Positions 18,731-27,703 of a stretch of DNA of 64,000 bases are shown piece after piece. Source of the DNA: Rhodospirillaceae bacterium (lineage in GTDB: Bacteria > Pseudomonadota > Alphaproteobacteria > Rhodospirillales > Casp-alpha2); NCBI GenBank assembly GCA_016845145.1, contig JAERTE010000020.1, forward strand, positions 62,001 to 126,000. Reading direction: 5' to 3'. Position 1 is the first letter of the stretch, and each line of letters begins with the position of its first letter. Under the pieces are notes generated by a model. That model did not search any database and had not been told where the DNA came from. It saw only the letters and a list, made by a program, of their open reading frames with translations. The position numbers were made by a program, and so were the translations under genes.

Positions 18731-19815
18731 TCAGGCTGGAACCCAGAAAAGAGATGTCGCGTCATCTCCTGTATCTGACGCCAGTCTTGGCCGTCATCGT
18801 CACCATCGTGCTCGGTTTGGCAATGTTCGCAGCGCTCGGGAAAAACCCTTTCGAAGCCATATTCATCATCTTCTTCGAACCGTTGGCGGATTCTTTCGCC
18901 ATTTCGGAAATGATCGTCAAGGCGACGCCGTTGATCTTGATTGGTATCGGGTTGTCATTCGGTTTTCGGGCCGGGGTCTGGAATATCGGCGCCGAGGGAC
19001 AGTTTACCATCGGCGCCTTAGCCGGCGGTGCCTTGCCGGCGCTTTATCCCGTCGAGGGATTTTGGGTGTTGCCCGCGATGTGCATGGCCGGAATCATCGG
19101 GGGCATGGCCTGGGCCGCCATTCCGGCGTTCCTGAGAACTCGGTTCAACGCCAACGAAATCCTAGTTACGCTGATGCTCACTTACGTGGCGGTGCTGTTG
19201 CTGAGCGTCCTCGTGCACGGACCCCTGAAGGATCCGGCAGGTTTGAACTTCCCGGAAAGCCGGCTTTTTAACGATTCGGCGACCATGCCGATTCTTATTG
19301 AAGAGACGCGTGCCCATGTCGGCTTCCTGTTCGCATTGGCGGCGGTTGTGGTGGCCTGGATACTGCTGGGCCGCCATGTGTTTGGGTTTCAGGTCAAGGT
19401 TATGGGTCAATCACCGAAAGCCGCCGCGTTCGGCGGTTTTGTCGAGCACCGCGTGGTCTGGATCAGCTTGATGATATCGGGCGGCTTGGCCGGGCTGGCA
19501 GGCACCTTCGAGGCCGCCGGACCGGTTGGGCAATTGGTGCCGGCGCTGCCAGTGGGCTACGGCTTTACGGCGATTATCGTTGCCTTCCTGGGGCGCCTGA
19601 ACCCCATCGGTATCTTGATGGCTGGGTTTGTCATGGCGCTGACCTACATCGGCGGCGAGTCGGCGCAGATTAAAATGAACTTACCCAGCGCCGTCACCGG
19701 CGTGTTCCAGGGTATGTTCCTATTCACATTGCTGGGCATTGACGTGCTGGCCAAGTACCGGGTTCGGCTGGGCCGGCGTCACGCCGCCGAAACAGCAACT
19801 GAGGCGGGGGAATAA
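18727..19815 (+). CDS. BMP-type ABC importer, permease 1
   Basis: A 362-residue membrane protein of the BPD_transp_2 family, with about eight to ten hydrophobic segments. It has the typical loop GLSFGFRAGVWNIGAEGQFT near residue 80 and the conserved SPKAAAFGGF / ISGGLAGLAGTFEAAG region around 230-260. It forms one half of the channel with the next gene. The start overlaps the ATPase stop as ATGA. A short Lys/Arg-rich N-terminus precedes the first helix, and Met11 is an alternative start. Confidence 0.9.
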   Translation: MIRLEPRKEMSRHLLYLTPVLAVIVTIVLGLAMFAALGKNPFEAIFIIFFEPLADSFAISEMIVKATPLILIGIGLSFGFRAGVWNIGAEGQFTIGALAGGALPALYPVEGFWVLPAMCMAGIIGGMAWAAIPAFLRTRFNANEILVTLMLTYVAVLLLSVLVHGPLKDPAGLNFPESRLFNDSATMPILIEETRAHVGFLFALAAVVVAWILLGRHVFGFQVKVMGQSPKAAAFGGFVEHRVVWISLMISGGLAGLAGTFEAAGPVGQLVPALPVGYGFTAIIVAFLGRLNPIGILMAGFVMALTYIGGESAQIKMNLPSAVTGVFQGMFLFTLLGIDVLAKYRVRLGRRHAAETATEAGE

Positions 19816-19818
19816 ATC

Positions 19819-20739
19819 ATGGATCTTCTCGTACTCATTCTTCAAGGGGTCATCGTTGCCGCAACGCCGTTGGTGTTCGCGTCCATTGGCGAGCTTGTGG
19901 TTGAACGTGCCGGCGTGTTGAACCTGGGCGTCGAGGGCATGATGATCCTGGGTGCCATTGCCGGGTTTGCCGTTACGCTTGGTACTGAATCACATGCTTT
20001 GGGCATTTTGGCCGCCGCCGTGGCCGGTGCCATCGCGGCTTCGCTGTTTGCGGTCCTGACTCAGATGTTATTGTCAAATCAGGTTGCCACGGGGCTGGCT
20101 CTAACCATTTTCGGGCTCGGGCTGTCGGCGTTGATCGGGCAGGGGTATTCGGGCGAATCGACCGAATCTCTGGCGAAAATGAACATCCCGCTGCTCTCCG
20201 ACATCCCCTTTGTCGGACCGATTTTGTTTGGCCATGATCCGTTGGTGTATCTCTCTGTAATCCTGGTCGCCGGCGTATACTGGTTCTTGAACAAAACCCG
20301 GCCCGGCCTAGTGTTGCGGGCCGTCGGCGAAAACCACGACGCGGCGCATGCCATCGGTTACGGCGTCATCAAGGTGCGGTTTGCGGCACTGTTGTTCGGC
20401 GGTGCCTGCGCGGGAATTGGCGGCGCCTATCTTTCCATCGTACAGACCCCGCTTTGGGTGGAGAACATGACCGCCGGGCGCGGTTGGATCGCACTGGCCA
20501 TTGTCGTGTTCTCAGCTTGGCGTCCGGGTCGCGCACTGCTTGGCGCCTATTTGTTCGGCGGCGTGACGGTGATCCAGCTTCATGTTCAGGGGTTGGGCGT
20601 GGATATTGATGCGCAGTATTTGTCGATGCTGCCGTATCTGGTTACCATCCTTGTCCTGGTGGCAATTTCGCGCGACAAGACGAGAGCAAACCTCAACGCT
20701 CCAGCGTGTCTGGGGAAATCGTTCTACGCGTCTTCATGA
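19819..20739 (+). CDS. BMP-type ABC importer, permease 2
   Basis: The partner permease, 306 residues and strongly hydrophobic. Hallmarks are VVERAGVLNLGVEGMMILGA near residue 30 and VRFAALLFGGACAGIGGAYL near 190, typical of the second permease of nucleoside-type importers. It begins three bases after the preceding stop. Sixty bases separate it from the binding-protein gene, with a clear ribosome-binding site for the latter and no terminator between. Confidence 0.9.
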   Translation: MDLLVLILQGVIVAATPLVFASIGELVVERAGVLNLGVEGMMILGAIAGFAVTLGTESHALGILAAAVAGAIAASLFAVLTQMLLSNQVATGLALTIFGLGLSALIGQGYSGESTESLAKMNIPLLSDIPFVGPILFGHDPLVYLSVILVAGVYWFLNKTRPGLVLRAVGENHDAAHAIGYGVIKVRFAALLFGGACAGIGGAYLSIVQTPLWVENMTAGRGWIALAIVVFSAWRPGRALLGAYLFGGVTVIQLHVQGLGVDIDAQYLSMLPYLVTILVLVAISRDKTRANLNAPACLGKSFYASS

Positions 20740-20799
20740 TCTGGGCATGAAAACGTTTCAAAACTCGAACAAGAAAGTATCAACTAGGGAGAAGATCAA

Positions 20800-21879
20800 A
20801 TGAAACTAAACATGAGAAATTTGACCGCTGCCGTGGCGCTCGGCGTTGCCATGCTGATGGGCAACAGTGGCGCCATGGCGCAAACGAAAGTCGGCTTTGT
20901 CTATGTCGGTCCGACCGGCGACCATGGCTGGACCTATGAACACGACCAGGGCCGCAAGGCCATCGAGAAAGCGTTCGGCGACAAGGTGAAAACCACCTAC
21001 GTCGAAAACGTCTCAGAGGGCCCCGATGCCGCACGCGTGATTCAGCAGTTGGCGCGGGCCGGCAACGATATCATCTTCACCACGTCATTCGGCTTCATGA
21101 ACCCGACCCTGAAAGTCGCCAAGCGCTTTCCGAAGGTAAAATTCGAACACGCCACCGGCTTCAAGCGGGCCAAAAATGTCGCCACCTATTCGGCGCGTTT
21201 CTATGAAGGCCGCCATGTCATCGGCTTAATCGCCGGTAAAATGACCAAGACCAACACGGTTGGTTACATTGCATCGTTCCCGATTCCGGAAGTGGTGCGC
21301 GGCATCAACGCAGCCTACCTGGCCGCCAAGAGCGTCAACCCTAATGTCAAATTCAAAGTCGTTTGGGTCAGCACCTGGTTCGATCCGGGCAAGGAAGCGG
21401 ATGCGGCGAAAGCGTTGATTGATCAAGGCGCGGACGTGTTGATGCAGCACACCGATTCACCCGCGGCCATGCAGATTGCCGAAAAGCAGGGCATCTACGC
21501 TTTCGGCCAGGCTTCTGATATGAAGAAGTTCGGCCCCAATGCTCAGCTCACGGCAATTATTGACGATTGGGGACCGTATTACGTTTCGCGCGTCCGTTCT
21601 CTGATGGAAGGCGTGTGGGCAAGCAAAGACACCTGGGACGGTTTCGCACCGGGCATGGTCGATCTTGCCCCGTTCTCCAAAAAGATCCCCGCTGACGTCC
21701 GCGAAATGGCCGCCAAGGCACGTGCCGACATTACGTCGGGCAAAATGCATGTGTTCACAGGGCCGATTAACAAGCAGGACGGTTCCGTGTGGCTGAAGGC
21801 CGGCCAGACGGCACCTGACGGCGATCTCGCCGGCATGAATTTCTATGTCGAAGGCATTGAAGGTTCACTGCCGAAGTAA
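20800..21879 (+). CDS. BMP family periplasmic substrate-binding protein
   Basis: A 359-residue solute receptor of the basic membrane protein family, which binds nucleosides, purines and related molecules. A signal peptide covers about residues 1-28 with an AMAQT cleavage region and no lipobox Cys. The mature protein starts KVGFVYVGPTGDHGWTYEHD, the characteristic BMP opening, and contains DQGADVLMQHTDSPAAMQIA and TGPINKQDGSVWLKAGQ. AGGGAGAAG lies just upstream of the ATG. It is the last transporter gene and is followed by an intrinsic terminator. Confidence 0.9.
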   Translation: MKLNMRNLTAAVALGVAMLMGNSGAMAQTKVGFVYVGPTGDHGWTYEHDQGRKAIEKAFGDKVKTTYVENVSEGPDAARVIQQLARAGNDIIFTTSFGFMNPTLKVAKRFPKVKFEHATGFKRAKNVATYSARFYEGRHVIGLIAGKMTKTNTVGYIASFPIPEVVRGINAAYLAAKSVNPNVKFKVVWVSTWFDPGKEADAAKALIDQGADVLMQHTDSPAAMQIAEKQGIYAFGQASDMKKFGPNAQLTAIIDDWGPYYVSRVRSLMEGVWASKDTWDGFAPGMVDLAPFSKKIPADVREMAAKARADITSGKMHVFTGPINKQDGSVWLKAGQTAPDGDLAGMNFYVEGIEGSLPK

Positions 21880-21889
21880 ACAGGATACC

Positions 21890-21923
21890 GGGCGGCATGG
21901 CCTAACGCCCTGCCGCCCTTTTT
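21890..21923 (+). terminator. Rho-independent terminator after the BMP gene
   Basis: Eight-base stem GGGCGGCA / TGCCGCCC followed at once by TTTTT. It starts about 10 bases after the BMP stop codon and lies before guaD, so guaD is probably expressed by partial read-through or from its own promoter. Confidence 0.85.
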
Positions 21924-21951
21924 CTGTCCGCAAGAAAGTGACGAGATCAGT

Positions 21952-23259
21952 ATGACCGATAGCCTGGTGCTCAAGGGACAGACATTGTCGTTCAAGGACG
22001 ACCCCTTCGCGGTCGACCCTGAAGAGGCTGTGGAGTTTGAGACCGACGGAGCTGTTTGGATCGAAGATGGATTGGTGAAGGAGCTTGGGCCCGCCACTGA
22101 CATTCTTTCCAAGGCCAAAGGCGTTCAAGTCATCGACTATGGCGATAGCCTAATCAGTGCCGGTTTTGTCGATTGTCACGCCCACTATCCGCAACTGCCC
22201 ATAATCGCATCCTACGGCGAGCAATTGCTGGAGTGGCTGGAGCGCTACACGTTCCCGTGCGAAAGCGCATTTGGAGATTCCAACCACGCCAGGAAAGCCG
22301 CTGATTTCTTTTTGGACGAAGCGCTAAAGAACGGCACGACGACAGCCGCTGTTTATGCGACCGTTCACCCCCAGTCCGCCGATGCATTTTTCGAAGCCGC
22401 CGACAATCGCGGATTGCGCATGGCGTGCGGCAAAGTTCTGATGGATCGCCACGCGCCCGATGCCTTGCTCGACACCGCGCAAAGTGGCTATGAACAATCC
22501 AAACAATTGCTCGAGAAATGGCACGGTACCGGCCGTAACGTTTATGCCATCACACCGCGGTTTGCACCAACTTCGACGCCTGAGCAACTGGAGGCCGCGG
22601 GAGCCTTGTGGCGGGAATATCCCAACGCCCTGATGCAAACACACTTGTCGGAAAATACAGATGAGATCGCCTGGGTCAGAGATTTGTTCCCGGACCAGCC
22701 AGACTATTTCGGCGTGTACGAGGCCTTTGGCCTGACCGGCCCCGGCGCGATTTTCGGCCATGCCATCCATTTGACGGACCGCGAGCGCGCGGCGTTGAAA
22801 GAGACCGGTTCCACCATTGCCCATTGTCCGACGTCCAACATGTTCATTGGGTCGGGTTTGTTCGATCTGGCGGGACTGCGCGGTGGAGCTAATCCCATTG
22901 ATGTTGGGCTGGCCAGTGACGTCGCCGGCGGGTCCAGCCTTTCGATGTTCGTCACCATGCGCGCAGCGTATGAAGTGGCACAGCTGCGCGGCGACAACCT
23001 ACATCCGGCAATGTTGTGGTATTTGGCGACGTTGGGTTCAGCCAAGGCCATGCGCCTTGATGATCGTATTGGCAATTTGGCGCCGGGCCGGGAGGCCGAC
23101 CTGATCGTGATTGATCCAGGATCGACGCCATTGATCGAACGCCGGGTCGCGCAAGCCGACAATCCATGCGATATGTTATTCGCGCAGATTATCCTGGCTG
23201 ACGACCGCGCCGTCCGCGCCACCTACAGCGGTGGCGCATGTGTATGGGAACGCAACTAA
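21952..23259 (+). CDS. guaD: Guanine deaminase
   Basis: Hydrolyses guanine to xanthine and ammonia, feeding xanthine dehydrogenase. The 435-residue amidohydrolase shows VDCHAHYPQLPIIASYGEQL near residue 72, the family-specific ERYTFPCE, the TTTAAVYATVHPQS strand, MQTHLSENTDEI with a zinc His, GHAIHLT, AHCPTSNMFIGSGLFDL, and SDVAGGSSLSMF with the catalytic Asp. These patterns match true guanine deaminases rather than general cytosine- or chlorohydrolase-type enzymes. It is convergent with the next gene, their ends overlapping by 4 bases. Confidence 0.93.
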   Translation: MTDSLVLKGQTLSFKDDPFAVDPEEAVEFETDGAVWIEDGLVKELGPATDILSKAKGVQVIDYGDSLISAGFVDCHAHYPQLPIIASYGEQLLEWLERYTFPCESAFGDSNHARKAADFFLDEALKNGTTTAAVYATVHPQSADAFFEAADNRGLRMACGKVLMDRHAPDALLDTAQSGYEQSKQLLEKWHGTGRNVYAITPRFAPTSTPEQLEAAGALWREYPNALMQTHLSENTDEIAWVRDLFPDQPDYFGVYEAFGLTGPGAIFGHAIHLTDRERAALKETGSTIAHCPTSNMFIGSGLFDLAGLRGGANPIDVGLASDVAGGSSLSMFVTMRAAYEVAQLRGDNLHPAMLWYLATLGSAKAMRLDDRIGNLAPGREADLIVIDPGSTPLIERRVAQADNPCDMLFAQIILADDRAVRATYSGGACVWERN

Positions 23260-24611
23260 GCGCTGGCATTGATCAGGTCGTGTGCCAGCCGGGAATGGTT
23301 GGCCAGTAAGGTGTTCAGGTCGAGGGTATCCAACGCGCCGTCACGCACCACAAAGCGGCCCTCGACAACGGTGTGCTCGGCGCGATGCGGCCCGCAAAAC
23401 AGTAGGGCCGCGACCGGGTCCCAAGCGCCTGCCATGGCGATGGTGTCCGTTCGGTAGACCGCGAAATCGGCGCGCTTGCCCACTTCCAACGAGCCCAAGT
23501 CAGGCCGGCCCAGAACGGCGGCACCGCCCAACGTCGCGATCTCCAGTGTTTCGCGCGCACCCAAGGCGTCACCGCCGAGTGCCACGCGCTGCAGCAACAT
23601 GGCTTGGCGCGCCTCGGTCAATAGATCGCCAGAATCGTTCGACGCCGAACCATCGACGCCCAAGGCCACCTTAACGCCCTCGTCGCGCATGGCGCGGACC
23701 GGTGCGATGCCGCTGCCGAGCCGCATGTTGGAACACGGACAATGCGCGACGCCGGTGCGGGTCTTGGAAAACAAATCAATCTCCGCGCCGTCCAACTTCA
23801 CGCAGTGTGCATGCCACACATCGTCACCGGTCCAGCCCAGATCTTTGGCATATTCGCCCGGCCGGCAGCCGAACATCTCCAGCGAGTAGGCAACATCGTC
23901 GTCGTTCTCGGCCAAATGGGTATGCAGCATGACGTTCTGGTCACGGGCCAGCAGCGCCGCATCACGCATCAATTCACGGCTGACGGAAAATGGTGAGCAA
24001 GGCGCCACACCGATGCGTATCATGGCACCGGGCGCGGCATCGTGATGCGCTCCGATCGCCCGCAGGCAATCGTCCAGAATATCGGCTTCGCGCTCCACCA
24101 GGCTATCGGGCGGCAGGCCGCCATCGCTCTCACCGATACTCATGGCGCCGCGGGTGGCATGCAAGCGGACGCCAATGTCGATTGCCGCCTCGACCTGATC
24201 ATCCAGCCTGGCGCCGTTCGGGAACATGTACAAATGATCTGACGAACAGGTGCAGCCCGAAAGCGCCATCTCGGCCAGAGCCAGTTGGGTGGAGACGCGG
24301 ATTTCGTCGGGACCCATGCGCGCCCATATGGGGTACAGCGTGCGTAGCCAGCCGAACAATGTTGCGTCCTGGGCGGCGGGTACGGCACGGGTCAGGTTCT
24401 GATAAAAATGGTGATGCGTATTGATCAGACCCGGAATGACGACACGCCCCGCCAGGTCGAGCGTTTCATCGGCCTTGTCGGGCAGGTCCTGATCGACACC
24501 CACGGCCTCGATGACACCATCACGGACAAACAGTCCGCCACCGGAAATCTCCCGGCGTTCAGCGTCCATGGTGACCAGGACTTCGGCATTGCGAACCAAT
24601 AATGTCGACAT
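23256..24611 (-). CDS. 8-oxoguanine deaminase-like amidohydrolase
   Basis: A 451-residue zinc amidohydrolase of the COG0402 group. Motifs: GLINTHHHFYQNLTRA near residue 65, MLHTHLAENDDDVAYSLEMF near 215, WHAHCVKLD, GVAHCPCSNMRLGSGIAPVR and LGVDGSASNDSGDLL with the catalytic Asp. This pattern fits the subgroup that includes 8-oxoguanine deaminase and hydroxyatrazine hydrolases; the purine setting favours an oxidised purine such as 8-oxoguanine to urate. The start is ATG 24611 (MSTLLVRNAEVLVTMD). No Shine-Dalgarno match precedes it, and a terminator-like hairpin ends 20 bases upstream. An upstream in-frame TTG at 24656 would place coding sequence through that hairpin, so I reject it. Confidence 0.85.
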   Translation of the reverse strand: MSTLLVRNAEVLVTMDAERREISGGGLFVRDGVIEAVGVDQDLPDKADETLDLAGRVVIPGLINTHHHFYQNLTRAVPAAQDATLFGWLRTLYPIWARMGPDEIRVSTQLALAEMALSGCTCSSDHLYMFPNGARLDDQVEAAIDIGVRLHATRGAMSIGESDGGLPPDSLVEREADILDDCLRAIGAHHDAAPGAMIRIGVAPCSPFSVSRELMRDAALLARDQNVMLHTHLAENDDDVAYSLEMFGCRPGEYAKDLGWTGDDVWHAHCVKLDGAEIDLFSKTRTGVAHCPCSNMRLGSGIAPVRAMRDEGVKVALGVDGSASNDSGDLLTEARQAMLLQRVALGGDALGARETLEIATLGGAAVLGRPDLGSLEVGKRADFAVYRTDTIAMAGAWDPVAALLFCGPHRAEHTVVEGRFVVRDGALDTLDLNTLLANHSRLAHDLINASA

Positions 24612-24630
24612 GAATAAATTTATAAAGATG

Positions 24631-24657
24631 GTTGGGGCAGCATCAAGCCGCCCCAAC
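24631..24657 (-). terminator. Intrinsic terminator or attenuator between the NCS2 permease and the deaminase gene
   Basis: On the minus strand the RNA can form an 11-base-pair stem (GTTGGGGCGGC with GCTGCCCCAAC, one G-U pair) closed by a five-base loop, then a U-rich CATCTTTATAAATTTAT. It begins 20 bases after the permease stop and ends 20 bases before the deaminase ATG. It would end permease transcripts or set the level of deaminase expression. Confidence 0.8.
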
Positions 24658-24677
24658 TCAAATGTGTTGTTTTGTTA

Positions 24678-26084
24678 TTAAGCGTCCGGGTCAGCGGCAT
24701 GCCCGCCCGAAATCTCTTCGGTTGCTTCTTCCGGCAACTCTTCCGGCAAAATCAGGTTGAGCACGATGGCGATGAAGGCCGCCGGCAACAAGCCCGACGC
24801 CAACAATACTTTCATGGTCCCCGGCACGTGCTGAAGCGCGCCCGGCACCAATTGCAGGCCCAAACCGATGGATATGGAGATCGCGAAGATCACCATGTTG
24901 CGGCGGTTCCAATTGACATCCGACAGCATGGAAATACCGGCTGCCACCACCATGCCGAACATGACAATCACACCGCCGCCCAGCACCTCAATCGGCACCG
25001 ACGACACGATTGCACCGATTTTTGGTACCAAACCCGCAACGATCAGGAAGATTGCACCGATGGTGACCACATGGCGGCTCATGACGCCGGTCAGTGCAAT
25101 CAGGCCGACGTTCTGTGAGAACGACGTGTTCGGCAAACCACCGAAAACACCAGCGATGGCCGAACCCAGGCCGTCCGCCCAAGTCGCACCCTGAATTTCC
25201 TCGGTCTCGGCTTCTCGGCCCGCACCTCCCTTGGTGATACCGGAAACGTCGCCGACGGTTTCCACCGCCGAGACAAACGCCATCAGGCACATGCCGATAA
25301 TTGCTCCGGCGCTAAACTCAATACCGAAGTGCAGTGGATTGGGCAGCGCAAACACGGCGGCGCGTCCAACGTTGACGAAACTCACCATACCCATGAAGTA
25401 GGCCACGACGTAACCGACGATCAAACCAATGAGCACCGCCGCAACGGATGTAATACCGCGCGTAAAGAACTTCACGCCCAAGGTGACCACAATCACGATC
25501 AGCGCCACGGACCAGTTCTGCAGGCTACCGAATTCGGGCTTGCCCATGGCCGGCACGCCGCCCGCGGCATATTGAATGCCCACTTTGACCAGCGCCAGGC
25601 CAATCATTGTCACTACCAAACCCGTAACCAGCGGCGGCAGGGCGAAGCGGATTTTTCCGATAAACGGCGCCAGGCAGGCGTGGAAAATACCACCGACCAA
25701 AATACCGCCCATCAACACCGCCATGGCATCGATGCCCTTCCCGGCAACCAACGGGATCATGATCGGAATAAACGCGAAACTGGTACCCTGGACGATCGGC
25801 AACTTCGCGCCGACGGGACCGAAACCAATGGTTTGGAACAAGGTGGCGATACCGGCGAACAGCATCGACATTTGAATCATGTAAATCAGATTAGGGAAAT
25901 CCGGCGAATTAGAACCGAAACCGAAACCGGCTGCGCCCGCGATAATGATCGCCGGCGTGACGTTGCTGACAAACATCGCCAGTACATGTTGGATGCCGAG
26001 CGGGACCGCAGATCCCAACGGCGGCATGTAGTTGGGGTCTCTAAGTTGCTCTGGGGTTCCCAACCCCGAATTTTGAACAGACAT
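24678..26084 (-). CDS. NCS2 family nucleobase:cation symporter (xanthine/uracil permease)
   Basis: A 468-residue inner-membrane transporter with about 14 hydrophobic segments. Family features include PLGIQHVLAMFVSNVTPAII near residue 28, an early VQGTSFAFIPIMIPL stretch, and the substrate-site region MCLMAFVSAVETVGDVSGI near residue 255 carrying the conserved Glu. GLPNTSFSQNVGLIALTGV near residue 315 is the NCS2 signature. Its place between the allantoinase fusion and the deaminase supports xanthine, urate or another purine as substrate. It is 53 bases downstream of the allantoinase fusion gene and is followed by a strong hairpin. Confidence 0.9.
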   Translation of the reverse strand: MSVQNSGLGTPEQLRDPNYMPPLGSAVPLGIQHVLAMFVSNVTPAIIIAGAAGFGFGSNSPDFPNLIYMIQMSMLFAGIATLFQTIGFGPVGAKLPIVQGTSFAFIPIMIPLVAGKGIDAMAVLMGGILVGGIFHACLAPFIGKIRFALPPLVTGLVVTMIGLALVKVGIQYAAGGVPAMGKPEFGSLQNWSVALIVIVVTLGVKFFTRGITSVAAVLIGLIVGYVVAYFMGMVSFVNVGRAAVFALPNPLHFGIEFSAGAIIGMCLMAFVSAVETVGDVSGITKGGAGREAETEEIQGATWADGLGSAIAGVFGGLPNTSFSQNVGLIALTGVMSRHVVTIGAIFLIVAGLVPKIGAIVSSVPIEVLGGGVIVMFGMVVAAGISMLSDVNWNRRNMVIFAISISIGLGLQLVPGALQHVPGTMKVLLASGLLPAAFIAIVLNLILPEELPEEATEEISGGHAADPDA

Positions 26085-26137
26085 TATTTCCTCCTCGTCA
26101 TGTTACCTGCTTTACGTATCCTGATCCTGGACTTTTC

Positions 26138-27553
26138 TTATTCGAATAAAGTTTCGATCCGTAACCGCGCAATCCGCTCGACCTGCCGGCAGGCGGTGGC
26201 GAACTCCGTATCGCGGTCGTTGTTCACCCGGGCCTTGAAGGCTGTGAGAATGTCATCCTTGTTCATCCCCTTGACGGCGATGATGAACGGAAAGCCGAAG
26301 GTCTCGGTATAGCGCGTGTTAAGGTCGGTAAAGGTGGCGCGCTCGTCGTCGGTCAAGGCATCAAGGCCGGCACCCGCCTGTTCGCTGGTGGAGTCCGCCG
26401 TCAGGCGCTTGGCGGCGGCGAGCTTGCCGGCCAGATCCGGGTGCGCCGTCAACACGGTGAGCCGCTCATCTTCGGCACCCGCACGGAACTCCGCCGTCAG
26501 GGCCGCATGAATACCCAGCGCGGTATCGTTCGCCGGCCCCAACTCACTCTCAAACGCACGCTCCGCAATCCACGGCGAATGCTCGAACACACCACCAAAG
26601 GCCGCCATAAAGGCATCCTTGTCCATCTCCGACGGTATGATTTTGGCCTGCGCAGGCGGATGGTTTTCGGCCCAATGGCGGGCGATATCGATGCGGCGCG
26701 CGAACCACACATCGCTATGGTCTTTAACGTAGTCGACGAAACGCTGCAGTGCGGCCACACGCCCGGGCCGGCCCACCAAGCGGCAATGCAGGCCGATGCT
26801 CATCATTTTCGGCGCACCCGCCTGACCTTCCGCATACAGCACATCGAACGAATCTTTCAGATAAGTGAAAAACTGATCGCCCGAATTAAAGCCCTGCGGG
26901 GCGGCGAACCGCATGTCGTTGGCATCCAGCGTGTAGGGGATGATCAACTGGTCGCGGCCGGCGTGGCGACGCCAGTAGGGCAGGTCATCAGCATAAGAAT
27001 CGGCTACATAATCGAAACCGCCTTCCTCGCTCACCAGGTCGACGGTGTTGACCGAACAGCGGCCTGTGTACCAACCCGTAGGGCGTGCGCCGGTGACCGT
27101 CTCGTGAGTTTTGACGGCTTCGCGGATGTCTGCCATTTCAGCGTCGCGGTCATGGTCTTTGTAGTCGATCCACTTGAGGCCGTGGGACGCGATCTCCCAA
27201 TCCGCATCCAGCATGGCTTGAACTTGGGCGGGCGAGCGTTTCAAGGCCGTTGCCACGCCATAGACGGTGACGGGGATATCGGCGCTCGTGAACAGCCGAT
27301 GCAGACGCCAGAAACCAGCCCTGGCGCCGTACTCGTAAATCGATTCCATGTTCCAGTGGCGTTGTCCGGGCCACGGGTCGGCGCCGACGATTTCCGACAA
27401 AAAGGCTTCCGACGCCGCATCGCCATGCAGGATGCAGTTCTCGCCGCCTTCTTCGTAATTGACGACGAACTGCACCGCAATTGCCGCGCCGCCGGGCCAA
27501 GCCGCATCGGGGGTTGAGCTCCCATAGCCCATCATGTCGCGCATGTACCGCAT
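26138..27553 (-). CDS. puuE: Allantoinase (PuuE) fused to OHCU decarboxylase (UraD)
   Basis: A 471-residue bifunctional purine enzyme. Residues 1-~305 are a polysaccharide-deacetylase-type, cofactor-independent allantoinase: MMGYGSSTPDAAWPGGAAIA, NYEEGGENCILHGD, EIASHGLKWIDY and PTGWYTGRCSVNTVDLV. Residues ~310-471 are a UraD domain: MDKDAFMAAFGGVFEHSPWI with the catalytic-type His, then LTAHPDLAGKLAA and FGFPFIIAVKGM. UraD turns OHCU into (S)-allantoin and PuuE opens the ring to allantoate, so the two steps are consecutive. I start at ATG 27553 (MRYMRDMMGYG), with a GGGGCGGAA stretch upstream; GTG 27583 is the longer alternative. The gene is divergent from uraH. Confidence 0.92.
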   Translation of the reverse strand: MRYMRDMMGYGSSTPDAAWPGGAAIAVQFVVNYEEGGENCILHGDAASEAFLSEIVGADPWPGQRHWNMESIYEYGARAGFWRLHRLFTSADIPVTVYGVATALKRSPAQVQAMLDADWEIASHGLKWIDYKDHDRDAEMADIREAVKTHETVTGARPTGWYTGRCSVNTVDLVSEEGGFDYVADSYADDLPYWRRHAGRDQLIIPYTLDANDMRFAAPQGFNSGDQFFTYLKDSFDVLYAEGQAGAPKMMSIGLHCRLVGRPGRVAALQRFVDYVKDHSDVWFARRIDIARHWAENHPPAQAKIIPSEMDKDAFMAAFGGVFEHSPWIAERAFESELGPANDTALGIHAALTAEFRAGAEDERLTVLTAHPDLAGKLAAAKRLTADSTSEQAGAGLDALTDDERATFTDLNTRYTETFGFPFIIAVKGMNKDDILTAFKARVNNDRDTEFATACRQVERIARLRIETLFE

Positions 27554-27703
27554 CGTCGGAATTCCGCCCCATCCTCGAATCACTACACTTTAACAGCAAA
27601 ACAATGAATCCCACTTTAAAAAATTTCCGAAAGATGTTTAAGAATTCGGCGCCTACTGATAGTAAGGAATTTGCTTGATCATGGCTCGGCGATGGAGGGT
27701 GCA
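27554..27703. promoter_or_regulatory. Divergent promoter region between puuE-uraD and uraH
   Basis: About 150 non-coding bases between two divergent genes of the same pathway, AT-rich in the middle (27590-27640, with A/T runs). GGAGGG at 27694-27699 serves the uraH ATG. A common regulator site is expected, but I could not identify a convincing symmetric operator. Confidence 0.4.

Noticed and set aside
20751-20758. Palindrome AAACGTTT before the BMP gene as an operator
   Set aside because: Eight bases with no extension of symmetry is too short to separate from chance.
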